A DNA stretch of 64,000 bases from Humulus lupulus (taxonomy: Eukaryota; Streptophyta; Magnoliopsida; Rosales; Cannabaceae): contig NC_084796.1 of assembly GCF_963169125.1 (NCBI RefSeq), positions 217,334,448-217,398,447 of the forward strand, in the 5' to 3' direction. Each line of letters starts with the position of its first letter. Within the stretch, counting starts at the first letter, position 1. A program made the translations under genes and the position numbers. A model generated the notes under the pieces. The model did not search any database. It was not told the origin of the DNA and was given only the letters and a program-made list of their open reading frames with translations. Positions 23,566-35,709 of the stretch are shown piece after piece.

Positions 23566-24381
23566 TCATGCGTGAGATTTGTTTGACAACCCATCTGTGA
23601 ATAACTTCCACAAAGGAGCTTCATCTTGAGGCTCAGACGCACTAGAATTTTCGCACTGCTCGCTGTTCGGGAGTTCGGTGAACTTTGCAATAAGATCAGC
23701 CAAGACTTGTCCTTTTACTGCTGCTCGCGGTGAATATGTAATATCGAACTGCCCCAGTTCGACTGCCCATTTTAATAAACGCCCAGCTGCCTCTGGTTTT
23801 TGGAGGACTTGTCGAAGGGGCTGGTCAGTTAAGACTGTAATGGGATGGGCTTGGAAGTAAGGACGTAGCTTTCTCGAGGCCAAGATTAAACAGTATGCTA
23901 ACCTCTCGATGGGAGGATACCTCAGTTCTGCTCCGATTAGCCTCTTGCTTACATAGTAAACCTCTTTTTGTACGCCTTCTTCCTCTCGTACTAGTACCGC
24001 ACTAGCAGCAACTTCAGTGATCGCCAGGTAAATGAACAAAGTTTCTCCTTCGATGGGCTTTGATAAAATAGGAGGCTGTGCCATATGGTTTTTCAAGGCC
24101 TGAAAAGCTTGTTCACAGTCTCCTGTCCATTCAAATTTCTTGTTGCCCCTAAGTAGATTGAAGAAAGGGACGCACTTATCCATTGACTTTGAAATAAATC
24201 TACTTAGGGCTGCAATCCTCCCAGTTAAACTTTGTACATCTTTGATCCTCTCTGGAAATTTCATGTCGATCAGGGCTTTCATCTTGTCGGGGTTGGCCTC
24301 GATTCCTCTTGAATTAACAATGAACCCCAAAAACTTCCCTGATCCAACTCCGAAGGAACATTTGAGAGGATTTAGTTTCAT
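23566..24381 (-). pseudogene. Tat-1 RT connection domain and first RNase H
   Basis: It continues the polyprotein after a TAG stop at 24382-24384. LNPLKCSFG and KFLGFIVNSRGIE motifs mark the end of the reverse transcriptase; the degenerate RNase H follows (AVLVREEEG, YYVSKRL, TDQPLRQ). It ends in the start of the second RNase H (LFTDGLSNKSHA) at a TGA. Confidence 0.87.
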
Positions 24382-25041
24382 CTAGTACTTGTTCAATACA
24401 TCGAAACACTCTTGCAAATCCTTCACATGTCCTTCTAATTTTTTCAACTTTACCAGCATGTCATCCACGTATACCTCCATGTTTACTCCGATCAATTCTT
24501 TAAACATGTGGTTAACCAACCGCTGGTAAGTTGCACCTGCGTTTTTCAGTCCGAAGGGCATTACTTTATAACAGTATAATCCTATATCGGTCCGAAAGCT
24601 GGTGTGATCCTCGTCAGGGGGATGCATGCTGATCTGATTGTAGCCTGAGTATGCATCCATGAAAGAGAGGATCTCGTGTCCTGCAGTAGCATCGACCAAC
24701 TGGTCGATCCTTGGGAGTGGGAAGCAATCCTTTGGGCAGGCTTTATTGAGATCTGTAAAATCCACACAGGTTCGCCATTTGTCGTTAGGCTTAGGAACCA
24801 GTACTGGATTAGAGACCCACGATGGATAAAACGCCACCCTGATGAACCCATTCTCCTCTAATCTCTCAACTTCTTCTTTTAAGGCTCTTGATCGATCCTT
24901 ATCGAGCAGCCTTCTTTTCTGTTGCACGGGTGGAAAACTCTTGTCTATGTTCAGGACATGGCTGATAACTGTAGGATCTATCCCAGCCATGTCTCTGTGT
25001 GACCAGGCAAAGACTTCCTGGTTTTTCCGTAAAAACTCCAC
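24382..25041 (-). pseudogene. Tat-1 reverse transcriptase
   Basis: RNA-dependent DNA polymerase core. Visible motifs are FAWSHRDMAGID, the RLLDKDRSRALKEEVERL entry, WRTCVDFTDLN, MDAYSGYNQI, FGLKNAGATYQRLV and the catalytic YVDD (VYVDDMLVK). The frame ends at a TAG (24382-24384) in the middle of the domain. Confidence 0.9.
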
Positions 25042-25926
25042 CAGTGGATGCTTCGTGGTTGGTTCTAAGTTTTTCCCGACCTTTACGACTCTGGTCGGGT
25101 CTTTCTCGTCAAGTTGGACCTCTTCCAGGTCCTCGACGGGTTCAACGTTTTCTTCAAAATCCCTAAAGCGAGGATCTAAATCTCTATCCTCACTTTGGGC
25201 AACACCCTATTTGGTGACTTCATCACCGGATTGGGCTTGTATATCAATTGCCATCTGCAACCTATCTGGGGGAGTGCTCTTTGATGTTCCTTTCTTCGCC
25301 TTCATGACTGAGGCATTGTAGCACTCCCTAGCCTCCCTCTGGTTTCCCATCACGCGTCCTACCCCTACGTCTGTTGGGAATTTCATGGCTAAGTGCCACA
25401 TAAAGGTGACGACCCATAGATCAACCAGTATAGGCCTCCCAATGACGGCATTGTACGCCGAAGGACAATCAACTACTATGAAAGTAGCGAGTAATGTCCT
25501 GGTAGCAGGCGCTGTACCTGCTGTCACTGGTAGTCTGATTGACCCTGCGGGGGCGAGTCCCTCACTAGAGAAGCCGTATATTGTTTGGTTGCAGGGTTCC
25601 AGGTCCTTAACCGACAACTTCATGCGTTCTAGCGAAGACTTATACAGGATTTTCACCGAACTTCTTGTATCAACTAGCACTCTCTTCACCATCATGTTGG
25701 CCATTTGAATATCCACGACCAGCGGATTGGAATGTGGGAACCGGACATGTTGGGCATTGCTATCAGAGAAGGTTATTTTGCCCTCTTCTGACCGAGCCTT
25801 TTTTGGTGCGCGGTCATCCACAGTCATCATCTTGATGTACTGGTCGTGGCGCAGAGTCCGAGCATATCGTTCTCTTGCCTTTCCACTGTTTCCCGCGAGG
25901 TGCGGGCCTCCACAGATGGTTAACAA
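25042..25926 (-). pseudogene. Tat-1 gag end and aspartic protease
   Basis: It starts abruptly at 25926 (TICGGPHLAG, the usual junction before the protease). The protease has VLVDTRSS where an active enzyme has D-T/S-G, so the active-site Gly is replaced by Arg. The flap and hydrophobic VIGRPIL segment remain. The gag zinc knuckle and capsid are absent because the element is cut off here by LTR S2. Confidence 0.85.
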
Positions 25927-27246
25927 TGTAACGATGGACTCTTTGATTCCTTAACTATAGCGATTACCTAGTCATAACCAAATATAACCTCCATTAATGA
26001 AAATCAACCATAAAAGGGTCTTGACCTAAACCTCATTCCTGGGACCCCGAATTGTACCCAAACGGTGAGTAGATTCGATCCCGAGCCTTAGGAATTGAAA
26101 CCCTGAGCCAAAAACCCTAAAAAATGGCCATAACAGGAATCTGGAAAAGCAGGGTAGCACTACAGCGCTACCCCCCTAGCGCCCCAGTGCTATTGGAAGA
26201 GTGAAAGGGCGCCTGGTTAGCGCTGTAGCGCCCATGAATGGGCTCTGTAGCGCTACAACCAGGGTTTTCAACCCTGGTTTTTCCCTCCTACGACACCACC
26301 ATTTCCAACCTGAAAAACAAGCTTCCAAACCTCATTTAAACTCCTAAATGAACCCAAAAACCATGTACACAAGTCCTAGGCATCATAACCCAAGTAACCT
26401 TTGCCAAAAACTCCCATAAATTCCCATTATCCAACTCAAAAATCCAACTGAAAACCAAATGAAAAACAGGGCAAGAAACAAAGTTTTAATGGCTAGAAAC
26501 TTACCTCAAGCTCAATTTAGAACCCTCTTCAATGGTGGAACACAATCGTAAGCCCTCAAGGTCCACTTCCCTAGCTTGGTTCCTCAAAGGAAGCTAAAAA
26601 ATCCAAGAAGAAAATGAGGAGAAAAGATCATAGGAGAAGAAAGAAGCTTACTATGTTTTTGGCAAGGTTCTACAGCCTTCAATGGCTAATATATATCCTT
26701 AGGGTGAAAAGACTATTTTGCCCCTAGGTCATTTAAAATCCTTTAAAGGTTCCCAAGGGTAAAACCGTCCTTTCACGCCTATTTCGTTAATCATAATTAA
26801 CACCCTCCAATTCCCGTTATTCCCAATATTCTCAATTACCAATAAATCATATTCCATTACCCTTTAATTCCCGGTAACTTTCTAATCACCAAATTACCCC
26901 GAGACTCAGTTCGAGCCCCAAACTTAATCCAGTTATGACCAAACTGCTAACTTGCACTCAAAGATTGTTTCATGCCGAATGGCTCGAACAAATCCACATT
27001 ATAATGTGGCCTCAACAATAGTTCACCAACATGCATACAAATATACAATTATGCCCTCAACGGGCCAAATTACCAAAATGCCCCTATGATCAAATGTGGA
27101 CCCACATGCATGCATTTAACATCATATTATAATATAATTCACATAAACATGCACATAATCATTTAATGGCATAATAAAGCAATTATGGCCCTCCCGGCTT
27201 ACTTAACCTAACCATTAAACCCCATTAGGGATTTTGGGGCATTACA
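25927..27246 (-). mobile_element. LTR S2 (chromovirus type), without target duplication
   Basis: A 1320-bp LTR; on the minus strand it starts TGTAATGCCCC and ends ATCGTTACA. The flanks AACAA (25922-25926) and TAC... (27247 on) do not match, so this is not a simple solo LTR. One side is Tat-1 gag/protease, the other the U5 end of the Chr-1 LTR, suggesting a deletion or recombination between elements. A CG-rich block with repeated AGCGCT strings lies at about 26155-26270. Confidence 0.8.
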
Positions 27247-27249
27247 TAC

Positions 27250-28144
27250 TGTTATCCAGATTTCCAGATAGCGTTTAGATGGATAGCCTCGGGGAAGCAG
27301 AATTATCAAAGTCTTTCACGAAAGGTGACCAGAGCTCGCGGATGGACAGAAAGGCTTCGCCTCTCCCGTTTAGTGTCAAGCTTACTCTTTCAAGCAACCG
27401 AAGGTCACGGAGGCTCGTCAATTCTCCCGGACTCCCGAAGGGATATCCTTCGGGGAAGGTTTTTCCAGGAGAAGCTCTTCAGGCTACCTTCGCGGATACA
27501 GTCCCGTGCCTCGCACGAAAGAAGACCAAGCGGCCGAGTCATGGAGGAGGCATAGTTGGAATGATCTCCACCTGACACAGGATCCCGCCTGACACGCCTG
27601 ACAGGTCGAGGCCGCACACATCCCAGCACGCCTAAAAGTACCACTTCGCCTACTGTTCCGCTGACAGCCTGGAAAAGACAGCTGCCTTTGTGCATTCCCC
27701 ATACTTTCATGTAAATATACCCACATAGAGCCTGGTAGCCAGGCGACTACGGTAATTGTATCCCCTATTTATGGCTGGTGTAATTAAGGCTCAGGGGGGT
27801 AGAGTGAAACCCTAATCCAAAACCCTAGCTATAAAGACCCCTTCATTTTACGATAGAGGGGACGGCCAAAAAAAAGATTACATAGCAAGAACTCTGCTGA
27901 AATCTCTCTAGCTTCATCTTCTTCAAGAGAACCCGAGAGAAACATTGTGAGTTTGTGAGGGTCTTATACACCAGCCATTTCACTGTAATCCACTACAAGT
28001 ATAATAACATCGACTCGTGGACTAGGGCTCGTTAACGCCTGAACCACGTAAAAAACCTGTTTGTTTATTTATATTTCCGCACTTCTACAGTTTTTATCTT
28101 TTTATTATTTTGCTTGTATTCGTTTCTGAAAAACTCGGTAAACA
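27250..28144 (+). mobile_element. Solo LTR S3 (Tat lineage)
   Basis: An 895-bp LTR, starting TGTTATCC and ending CTCGGTAAACA, flanked by perfect 5-bp duplications CATAC (27245-27249 and 28145-28149). A TATAAAG box is at 27830-27836. The downstream part has the GTGGACTAGGGCTCGTTAAC and GAACCACGTAAAA segments that also occur in the Tat-2 LTR. It inserted exactly at the S2/Chr-1 junction and is therefore younger than the event that created that junction. Confidence 0.92.
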
Positions 28145-28539
28145 CATACATTCTCGCAGATAAACTCTAGCACTTACTGATCCACTTTGCCTTTGAGCTT
28201 ACCTACAACACGAAACAACTAGGTAAGCGAAACGCTTAGTAAGAACAACTTAACAAACATAACCACATAAAGAGAGCAAGAACTTAACTAATTGTAACTA
28301 GGCAGATAATCAACCAAGAATAGGATTCTAATGAAACCGAATCCTAACATAAAATTTAAGAACGTACGAACGTAATGTCAAACTTATGGTCATGCCCCAT
28401 CACCAGAATTTATAACCTGAAAGAACACCTGCACGCAGAATATCCCAGAGCAAGCATATAGTCTTGACTGGTAACATACATACTTAGTCATTCGTATCAT
28501 AACACACATACTTACTTAGGGTTCTGGAGGAACCTTCAA

Positions 28540-28627
28540 CATAGATTAACATATCTCAACATAGCTTAACATATCTTAGCATAGCTTAACATATCTTAGC
28601 ACACCTTAACATATCTTACCATATCTT
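28540..28627. repeat. Short tandem repeat, period about 20-23 bp
   Basis: Four to five imperfect copies of ACATATCTTAGCATAGCTTA in the Chr-1 LTR. Confidence 0.75.
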
Positions 28628-28755
28628 CGACGGGTGTAAACTAGTTACACCGGTTACCCAGACTTCTAGAGGAATTCAACATACTTTCTTAGCCATAAAA
28701 ATTTGATTCCGGAATTAACTTACTTACGGGTCACGGAGTTTAACCGAACTGTTAT

Positions 28756-29215
28756 GTCACGGGTGTTAAGCCGGACTTCTTACATATTGCGGTAGCCAAC
28801 CGACCTTAGTCACACAGACATCGATGGCGAACCAGTTTCTCACATAGTTCCCTGTTGGCTAGCCAGAGTTCATAGTTGTCATGGTAGCTAGTCGGACTCG
28901 CAATCAACCTACTTATGTGTCCCAGAGTTTAACCGGACTCTTATGTCACGAGTGTTAAGCCAGACTTCTTACATATTGTGATGGCCAACCGACCTTAGTC
29001 ACACAGACATCGGTGGCGAACCAGTTTCTCACATAGTTCCTCGGTGGCTAGCTGGAGTTCATAGTTGTCACGGTAGCTAGTCGGACTTCTTACATATTGC
29101 GGTGGCCAACCGACCTTCGTCACATAAAAATTGGTGGCAAAATGGTTTCGCACATAGTTCCACGGTGTCTAGCCGAAGCTCATAGTTGTCACAGTAGCTA
29201 GCCAGACTGCTTACC
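28756..29215. repeat. Imperfect tandem repeat, period about 189 bp
   Basis: Two full units and a shorter third one, marked by GTGTTAAGCC(G/A)GACTTCT and TCACATAGTTCC. They are made of smaller related segments (GTAGCTAGTCGGACT). Located in the U5-proximal part of the Chr-1 LTR. Confidence 0.75.
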
Positions 29216-29989
29216 TTAGTCATGAGTATGTGAACCATCTAGGACCACGGTCTTGAGTAAACGGTCTAGGAATAGTTCAAATTATTAGCTTATAGCTTAG
29301 TTATCTAAACTAGTCATTATCATGTTGTAGCCAAACATATCATAAGTTGTCTTACCTGGATTCCTTAGCGCTTGCTTGTGAAACCTTCTATTCAGAAGCG
29401 ATCCTTTACGCTTCGATAACACTGTAGTGAAACCACACAGTGACTCGGATTAAACTATGGCATATTCTTATAGTTAATATTCCACATAGCTACATTCAAT
29501 AAAGTTCTCTTAGAGACTCTATACAGACATTTCTCTTATACACTTTACAGTGTATAAGACCAGATTCTGCTTTAAATAAATTTACGATTTTATAAAACCT
29601 AACTCCCATTTTTTTACCATCTTTGAATCCATAACCTAGGATCTCTATTACGTCATTTTTGAAAAGAAAGGGCAATTGGACCCCAAGTTTAGAAAATGGT
29701 AAAAATAAATTCTCAATAACCTTAAACTAATTTGGGATTTGTAAGATATCCAAAACTTTAGCTATTTTTGAAAACAACTTCATTTCCAATTCTGAATGTA
29801 ACTTTTTCACTATTTATTTTAACGTGATAAAAATCTCGCTTTTAAGCTCATAATCAATGTTAGGTTCTCTAACCACAACCCTTTAAAAATCCCACTCATG
29901 TATTATGCATCCTAATGACAGGAACTAAGCGAAAGCTTACATCAAAAATTCAATTTAGGTTAGGAGAACTAACCTCCCAAAATTCATAT

Positions 29990-30600
29990 TTTGCTAAGGT
30001 TTGAAAATACTATTTTTCCTCGTTTTTAGGTAACTTAGAAGAATTACTACTCTTAAACCGTGACATGTTTTAATCTAAAATTTTACCAGAGCCTTAATAC
30101 CTATCTTCAAAATGTTCTCACCAAGTTTCAAAATTTTTGGGAAGGCAAAACCCCATTAAACCATTTAAAGAAATCTGGGCAGTGCCTGCTGCCCAAGAGT
30201 TTTTCTCAGATCTTTAGGGTTCTTAGAAAAATTATTTCTCTTACATCGTAGCCCAGTTTTATCTAAATTTTTACCAGAATATTTAATCATATCTAGTTTA
30301 GTTTATCTCAAAACTTCATAATTTTAAGGATATGGAAACCCATTAAAAATTGTAAGACAATCTGGGCAGTGTTTGCTGCCCAGAAATTTTGTTTTCAGAT
30401 TATTAAGGAAAACTTTGAATAACCATTACAATTTAACCATTTTGCATTTTCCTCTAAAATTTATCTATGATCCTTATACATATTTAAACTAACAGTTTAC
30501 CAAATATCATGGTCTTTGGCTCAGTAAAACATGTTCAATATTCAAAACAATCTGGGCAGTGCATGCTGCCCAGAAATTTTCCAGATTGCATCAAGATGCC
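29990..30600. repeat. Three diverged 187-190 bp repeats, each with a GGGCAG hairpin
   Basis: The string CTGGGCAG-N6-CTGCCCAG occurs at 30175-30196 (last base changed), 30362-30383 and 30552-30573. Between copies most sequence is diverged, although TTTACCAGA, CCCATTAAA and AGTTTT(A)TCTAAA pieces recur. The inverted repeat forms an 8-bp stem with a 6-nt loop in DNA or in the LTR transcript. The conserved hairpin within diverged surroundings suggests constraint. Confidence 0.75.
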
Positions 30601-32234
30601 AAAAAGTTCATAACTTCGGTTTGAAAATACATTTTTTTCGTTTTCAAAAGCCTAAACTCAAGTACTCATCTAGAAATATGCAAACATATAAATTATTTCC
30701 ACAAATAGAGGTAGTAGGGTACGATCTGACCTGTTGGAAGTCAGACCATGAAAACTTGGCAGCATGCATTTTTACACATTCTAGCAAAATTAAATACAAC
30801 TAGCAAAACCGTAGCCACATGCATGCATGTAAATCAACAATTCAACCAATCTAACCCTCAAGCATAAAATAAACTTCAAAAATCAACAAAACAACCTATA
30901 CAACCAGATCTATCATCAATAACCAAAAAAAAAAAAAAAACAACTCAAAACCAACCAAAGATCTACCTTTGATGATTCTAGCTTGGAGATGATAGTCCTT
31001 AGCTTGTCCAAACTTCCTTCTTGGATTCTATACTCTCAAGCCGAGCCCATAGGTTTCACATGTAGATTTTTAGAGAGTGTTAGGATAGAAAATCGAGATG
31101 AGTGGAAAAAAAGAACTTAACCAAACCCTAAAATATTACCTTGATTCTCACTAAAGCACCAAAGAGCTTCCAAACCTTGAAATCTCCTTAGAACCACTTT
31201 CCTTTTTCCCTAGAACACAAGATCCATGCCATGTATGGCCATTAGAACCATATGAATGCACAGAAAATCCCCTTAGGGTTTCAGATTTGAAAGAAAGAAA
31301 AAAAGAGAAGGAAGAGCTATGATCCGAAATTTACAATGTTAGAACTCTTGAAGATCTCCTTCCTTCAATGGAGGTGAGTGGGCAAGCTTGAAGAGAGGAA
31401 AAAAGGCAGAAATGGGAGAGTGTGAGTAAGGGGTTTTAGGTTTGGGGAGTGAGAGTGGAAGAGAGAGTTTTTGTGTTTCTATTTTTGAGAGAATAAAATT
31501 TGAGGAAAATGTGAGAAATGGGAATAGCCCTTAACTTGTAGGGTAAGTGAAACTCTTGCTCTCCCCTAGGGTATGTGTCATAAGTCACTTGATTGCATAG
31601 GCATAGCCTAGTAGCCCACATTTCTCTCTCCTCCCTTGTGAAAAGACTTTTATGCCCTTACCAAATTTATCACACTTTAAGGTATTCAATGACCCTTTGG
31701 TAATTTCACTTTTAATTTTTAACCAAAATTTCACCCTATAGTTTTTAAATATCCCAATAAAAAATTAATTAAATAAATGTGACCAAAAATAAATTTTGTC
31801 GCATAATACATAATTTTGGTAATTTAATCAAATTGATCAAAATTTCCTTAGGGGCTCGGGCAAGAATTTCCATTCTTTAACCCGGTAAATTGGAATTAAA
31901 TCCTCAATAAATTTTTCCTAAATTTATTGGCTCGACTATAAAGTCTCAATGTCAGACAAAATTAATATTTTTATGCCATAGTATTTTAATCCAAGATTTT
32001 TACCCGATTAGGGTTTTTGACCTGGTCCACGACCAAAGGTCTCGGTTTTAAAAAAAAACGCACTTACCACAACATGGCAAGCATTCACACATCACAACTT
32101 CTTGTAACATAAAATGTTCACCTAACATAATACATAATAGAGGGGATTAAAATACTCGAACTAGGGTTTTACCCGGTACCCTAAACGCGGGGCATTACAA
32201 TACCTACAATTTATACAAGTTTCGTCCTCAAAAC

Positions 32235-32513
32235 TTAGAACAACTGCAGGTATAACTCTCTCATCTGGTCTTCGGGTTCCCATGTTGCTTCTTCTACCCC
32301 ATGGTTACACCAATGCACCTTAACCAAGGGTATAGCCTTATTACACAACACCTTATCCTTACGATCCCGAATCCTCACCGGTTTCTCCTCGTAACACAGT
32401 TTCGGATCCACTTCCAACTGTTCGTAACTAAGTACATGGCTCGGGTCTTCAACATATTTTCTCAGCATAGATACATGGAATACCTCATGTACTCGAGTCA
32501 ACGCAAGTGGGTG
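32235..32513 (-). pseudogene. Chr-1 integrase C-terminus with chromodomain
   Basis: The last roughly 90 residues of a chromovirus polyprotein. HEVFHVSMLRKYVEDPSHVL is the conserved segment before the chromodomain, and IPLVKVHW...GVEEATWEPEDQM is the chromodomain, which would read histone marks to direct integration. It ends in LYLQLF and is followed by the 3' LTR. Upstream of about 32515 the frame ends in unrelated sequence, so the rest of the element is cut off. Confidence 0.9.
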
Positions 32514-32528
32514 ATCGTGAAAATATGA

Positions 32529-32958
32529 TACGCAAGTGCACGCAATCGATTCAAGTAATATAGATGATAGATAGACTATCGTTCCCACGAAGACTATTTT
32601 CCAATTACCAACAATTGTTCTTTTAATTTCTATTAGGCAAACAAAGTTTAGAGGAATGAATTTTAATTTTAAAATTATAAATAATTATGAACAAAATTAA
32701 CTAAATATGAAAATCAATATTAAAAAGACCTAGAGTGTTAATTTCATCAACTTTTCATTCTACTAATTTTATTAATCAGTTCTAAATTTCTTTCTTCCTA
32801 TTCTAATAGCAAGTTAACATAAATCGATTCCTATTCTTATTCAAGATATAAGATCTCAACCTATATGTAGGTTTTCTATATCTTTGTGATAAACTTAAAC
32901 ATATAGAAGACATTAAGCATGGAAACCTAATTACTACACAAGTCATACAAGTACTTTC
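32529..32958. other. Unidentified retroelement-like segment cut by Copia-1
   Basis: AT-rich, no coding capacity. Its left part (CGCAAGTGCACGCAATCG and CGTTCCCACGAAG, read in reverse) resembles ends of plant LTR elements. It separates Chr-1 from Copia-1 and probably belongs to an element whose remainder lies beyond the window, past Copia-1. Confidence 0.4.
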
Positions 32959-33183
32959 TGTTGGGGTTTTATGCCCTAATTAAAACTCAAATTCTTTGTA
33001 ATCTCATTTTATTATCAATAAAAGAATAGAAATATATTTTTTTATTAGGTCAATCACTTTGCTCAGATGTCTAATTTTCATGATTATTTGTTTAATATAA
33101 ACTTCTATTAAATCCCGAGTATATAGCTAATCGTATTTATAGTGACGTAATCACAGTGGACTATAAATATAATTATATGTTCA
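32959..33183 (+). repeat. Copia-1 5' LTR, first part
   Basis: It starts TGTTGGGGTTTTATGCCC and closely matches 61007-61230. It is interrupted after GTTCA by Chr-2 and resumes at 42348. Confidence 0.9.
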
Positions 33184-35103
33184 TGTAACGACCTAACTAT
33201 TCTAGACCTTGGACCATTAATAACTACTATACTAATCTTAAGAAAACGTACATATGAAATAACCATAACTTTATTTAAAAAACTGTAAAGTAAAGGTTAA
33301 ATACACAAAAATTCATTTAGGATATGGGATCCCATTGTTTTGAAAATAAAACAAAACATAACTTAAATAAATTGGTTACAAAATTAAGTGCAGTAAAATA
33401 ATACATAGAAATCATAACTAAAATACTAAAAAAAAAACTTCATCCTCTAATCGAACGCTCAGTCCATCGATTCCATCCTGCCTTAATACACATCCCCAAG
33501 CTGCCAAGAATCTTTCCGCCGCCATAACTATTTTCCTGCACGTATAAAACAGAAAGGAATGAGCCTAACACATAATTCATATACATAAAATTCATAACGT
33601 AGCATATAATAAAACATATCATAAACATATGTCACATATACTATAATGGCCATTATTACTTGGGGTCCCATAACTAAACAAGTCATATGCCCATTAGATT
33701 TGTGGGGCTTGCTAGCTAAGCAAGTCATATGCCCATAAATTTATTGGGGCTTGTTAGTGTACAGGTCATATGCCCAAGTCTACAAACATACATAACACAC
33801 AAATCATAAGTTAACATAACACATAAATCATAAGATAACACAAAATATCCTATCTTATTTTCCTTACCAATATACCGGGATGATGAGAACAAAGTCGGGA
33901 TTTTGGAACACTCCTAAAAGCCATAATATAGAGGTGAGTATTCTAAAAGAAATCGATGAATGAACTAAAAACCACTGAGAATATTCTTACCGACAAGAAA
34001 CCTCAAGTTCGAAGAACTTTGATGCCTAACCAATAATAGAGAAGACTGAATTAGGACTATAAAACTAATGAAACAATACTGAAAGGAACTAAGAATGGGA
34101 ATACCTTTGAAATTGTTATGATCGAACTATACCTCGAAACCGAAATACACTATAACCTTACTTCCCAAGTGTTTATTAAGCTTATAACCCTAATCCAAGT
34201 GTTTATCACTCTATAGTCTCACTAGCATATGGAAGGCTCTGATCAATGCTTGAAGAATGAATGAAAATGCTTGGTGCTAGGTCCTATTTATAGAGTTCTA
34301 GGAATAAAAATCTTCTTTTTGGCTTTGAATAAAAATAATAAATTTAATTGAAAATATTTGAATATCCTTCAGCCAAAGGCTTAGGAATTGGTCAAATTTT
34401 TCAGAGAGATTTAAGGATTCAAAGCTTGATTTTTAAAATAATAAAAACAAATAGAATCTTAACTTCCAACTCCCTAAATCTCGTAACTCTAAACTCCCCT
34501 ACAGTAAAATCAATATATCTGGAGTAGTAGAACTCCGATTTGGACTCTCTTTATACCGTTAGAAAGCTAATTAAATTATCTACTACTTTCTAGAAATATT
34601 ATTTTTCGAAATTCATAACATAGCTGGGTCAAAAACAGGTCGGAAGTTACAGTATCCTAAAGTTACGAAAAATCTATTTAATTATCTAAATAACACAAAT
34701 AAAAAAAATTGTGATAAATATCATGCTCCTATCAGATTTTGGTGAAGACTAAGTCTTATATTTCTGTTATTTTATCATTAAAATAATAATTTCTTAATAA
34801 TCATGCATATGACAAGTGTCATATTCTTATTAGCTCTATCTAAACCTTAGGTTATAATAATTATCATATTAATAACCAGCAATATTAATCAAACCTTATG
34901 TTATAATTAATATTCTTAAACTATAGGTTAAACTTATAAAATCCATAACTATTGCTAGGAGTTTCCAACTAAGTCCCGGCTTGAACCAAAATCCATAGTA
35001 ATGAACATACTATAACTAATACTAGCTACTACTGCTACTGCTGCTACTGCTGCTGCTGCTGCTACTACTATCGAACTAGCTAAGTAAATTATGGGACTCT
35101 ACA
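33184..35103 (-). repeat. Chr-2 3' LTR
   Basis: The minus strand starts TGTAGAGTCCC and ends GGTCGTTACA. It contains a CTG/CTA-rich microsatellite at about 35025-35070 that is clearly different in the other LTR. Confidence 0.95.
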
Positions 35104-35117
35104 ATTCTCCCCTACTA
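35104..35117 (-). other. Chr-2 polypurine tract
   Basis: The minus strand reads TAGTAGGGGAGAAT directly before the 3' LTR. Confidence 0.8.
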
Positions 35118-35709
35118 CAAAGAATTTCGTCCCCGAAATTTACTTATCAAACAATTCCGAATACCGGGCTAACATGTCCTCCTCCAACTCCCACGTTGCC
35201 TCCCGTTTAGAACTATTACTCCATAGGACTTTGACTATCGGAATACTCTTGGACCGTAACTACTTCATCCATCTATCTAGGATGCTAACCGGTCATTCCT
35301 CGTAACTCAAGTCTTTCTAGAGTGCTATTGTATCGTACTTGAGGACGTGAGATGGGTCTGACACATACTTGCGTAGCATAGAGATGTGGAATAGGGTGTG
35401 GCTATCTGCTAGGGCTGGCGATAGGGCTAGTCTATACGCAACTGCTCCCACTTTGTCCAATATCTCAAAAGGACCTATAAATCGGGGACTAAGTTTGCCT
35501 TACTTCCCAAACCGCTTCACACCTTTCATAGAAGATATCTTCAAGAAGACTTGATCTCCGACTTTGAATTCCACCTCGCGTCGCTTGGCATCCACATAGC
35601 TTTTCTGTCGGCTTTGAGCAGCAAGCATACGCTGTCTAATTAGTACTACTGCTTCTTGAGCTTTTCTAACAGCTTTGGGACCGAGAAACTGCCTTTCTCC
35701 TACCTCGTC
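35118..35709 (-). pseudogene. Chr-2 integrase C-terminus and chromodomain
   Basis: It continues the integrase after a stop near 35710 (minus strand). The GKLSPRFIGPFEIL-type segment, the HTLFHISMLRKYVSDPSHVL motif and the chromodomain-like IPIVKVLWSN...REATWELEEDM are readable, interrupted by several TAG/TGA codons. It ends in SELFDK before the polypurine tract. The fold matches Tekay/Del chromoviruses. Confidence 0.82.

Larger units (their letters stand above)
17140..25926 (-). mobile_element. Tat-1, Tat-lineage Ty3/gypsy retrotransposon, 5'-truncated
   Basis: Read on the minus strand: protease, reverse transcriptase, RNase H, a second (archaeal-type) RNase H, integrase, then a spacer, an extra ORF in the opposite sense, a polypurine tract and a 3' LTR (17742-17140). 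The second RNase H and the antisense ORF with a putative gypsy-type transposon domain are hallmarks of the Tat lineage. The 5' LTR, leader and gag are missing: the element stops at 25926, where an unrelated LTR (S2) begins. All reading frames contain stops, so it is inactive. The base before the LTR end is preceded by GTTAC (17135-17139), the likely target duplication. Confidence 0.9.
28150..32199 (-). mobile_element. Chr-1 3' LTR (long chromovirus LTR)
   Basis: On the minus strand it starts TGTAATGCCCCGCG at 32199, directly after the Chr-1 polyprotein end, and runs about 4 kb. Its downstream limit is uncertain; I place it at 28150 where S3/S2 sequences begin. Long LTRs occur in Tekay/Del chromoviruses. 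It contains three internal repeat families listed separately. No believable gene lies within. Confidence 0.72.

Noticed and set aside
25927..27246. S2 as an ordinary solo LTR insertion in Tat-1 gag
   Set aside because: Flanks AACAA and TACAT do not match, and the right flank is not Tat-1 sequence.
27279..27726. ORFs on both strands in the Tat LTR S3
   Set aside because: They fall in the U3 of a solo LTR with perfect duplications and have no domain similarity.
33440..33728. Two small ORFs repeated at 40691-40979
   Set aside because: The repetition is due to the two LTRs of Chr-2; coding is not supported.
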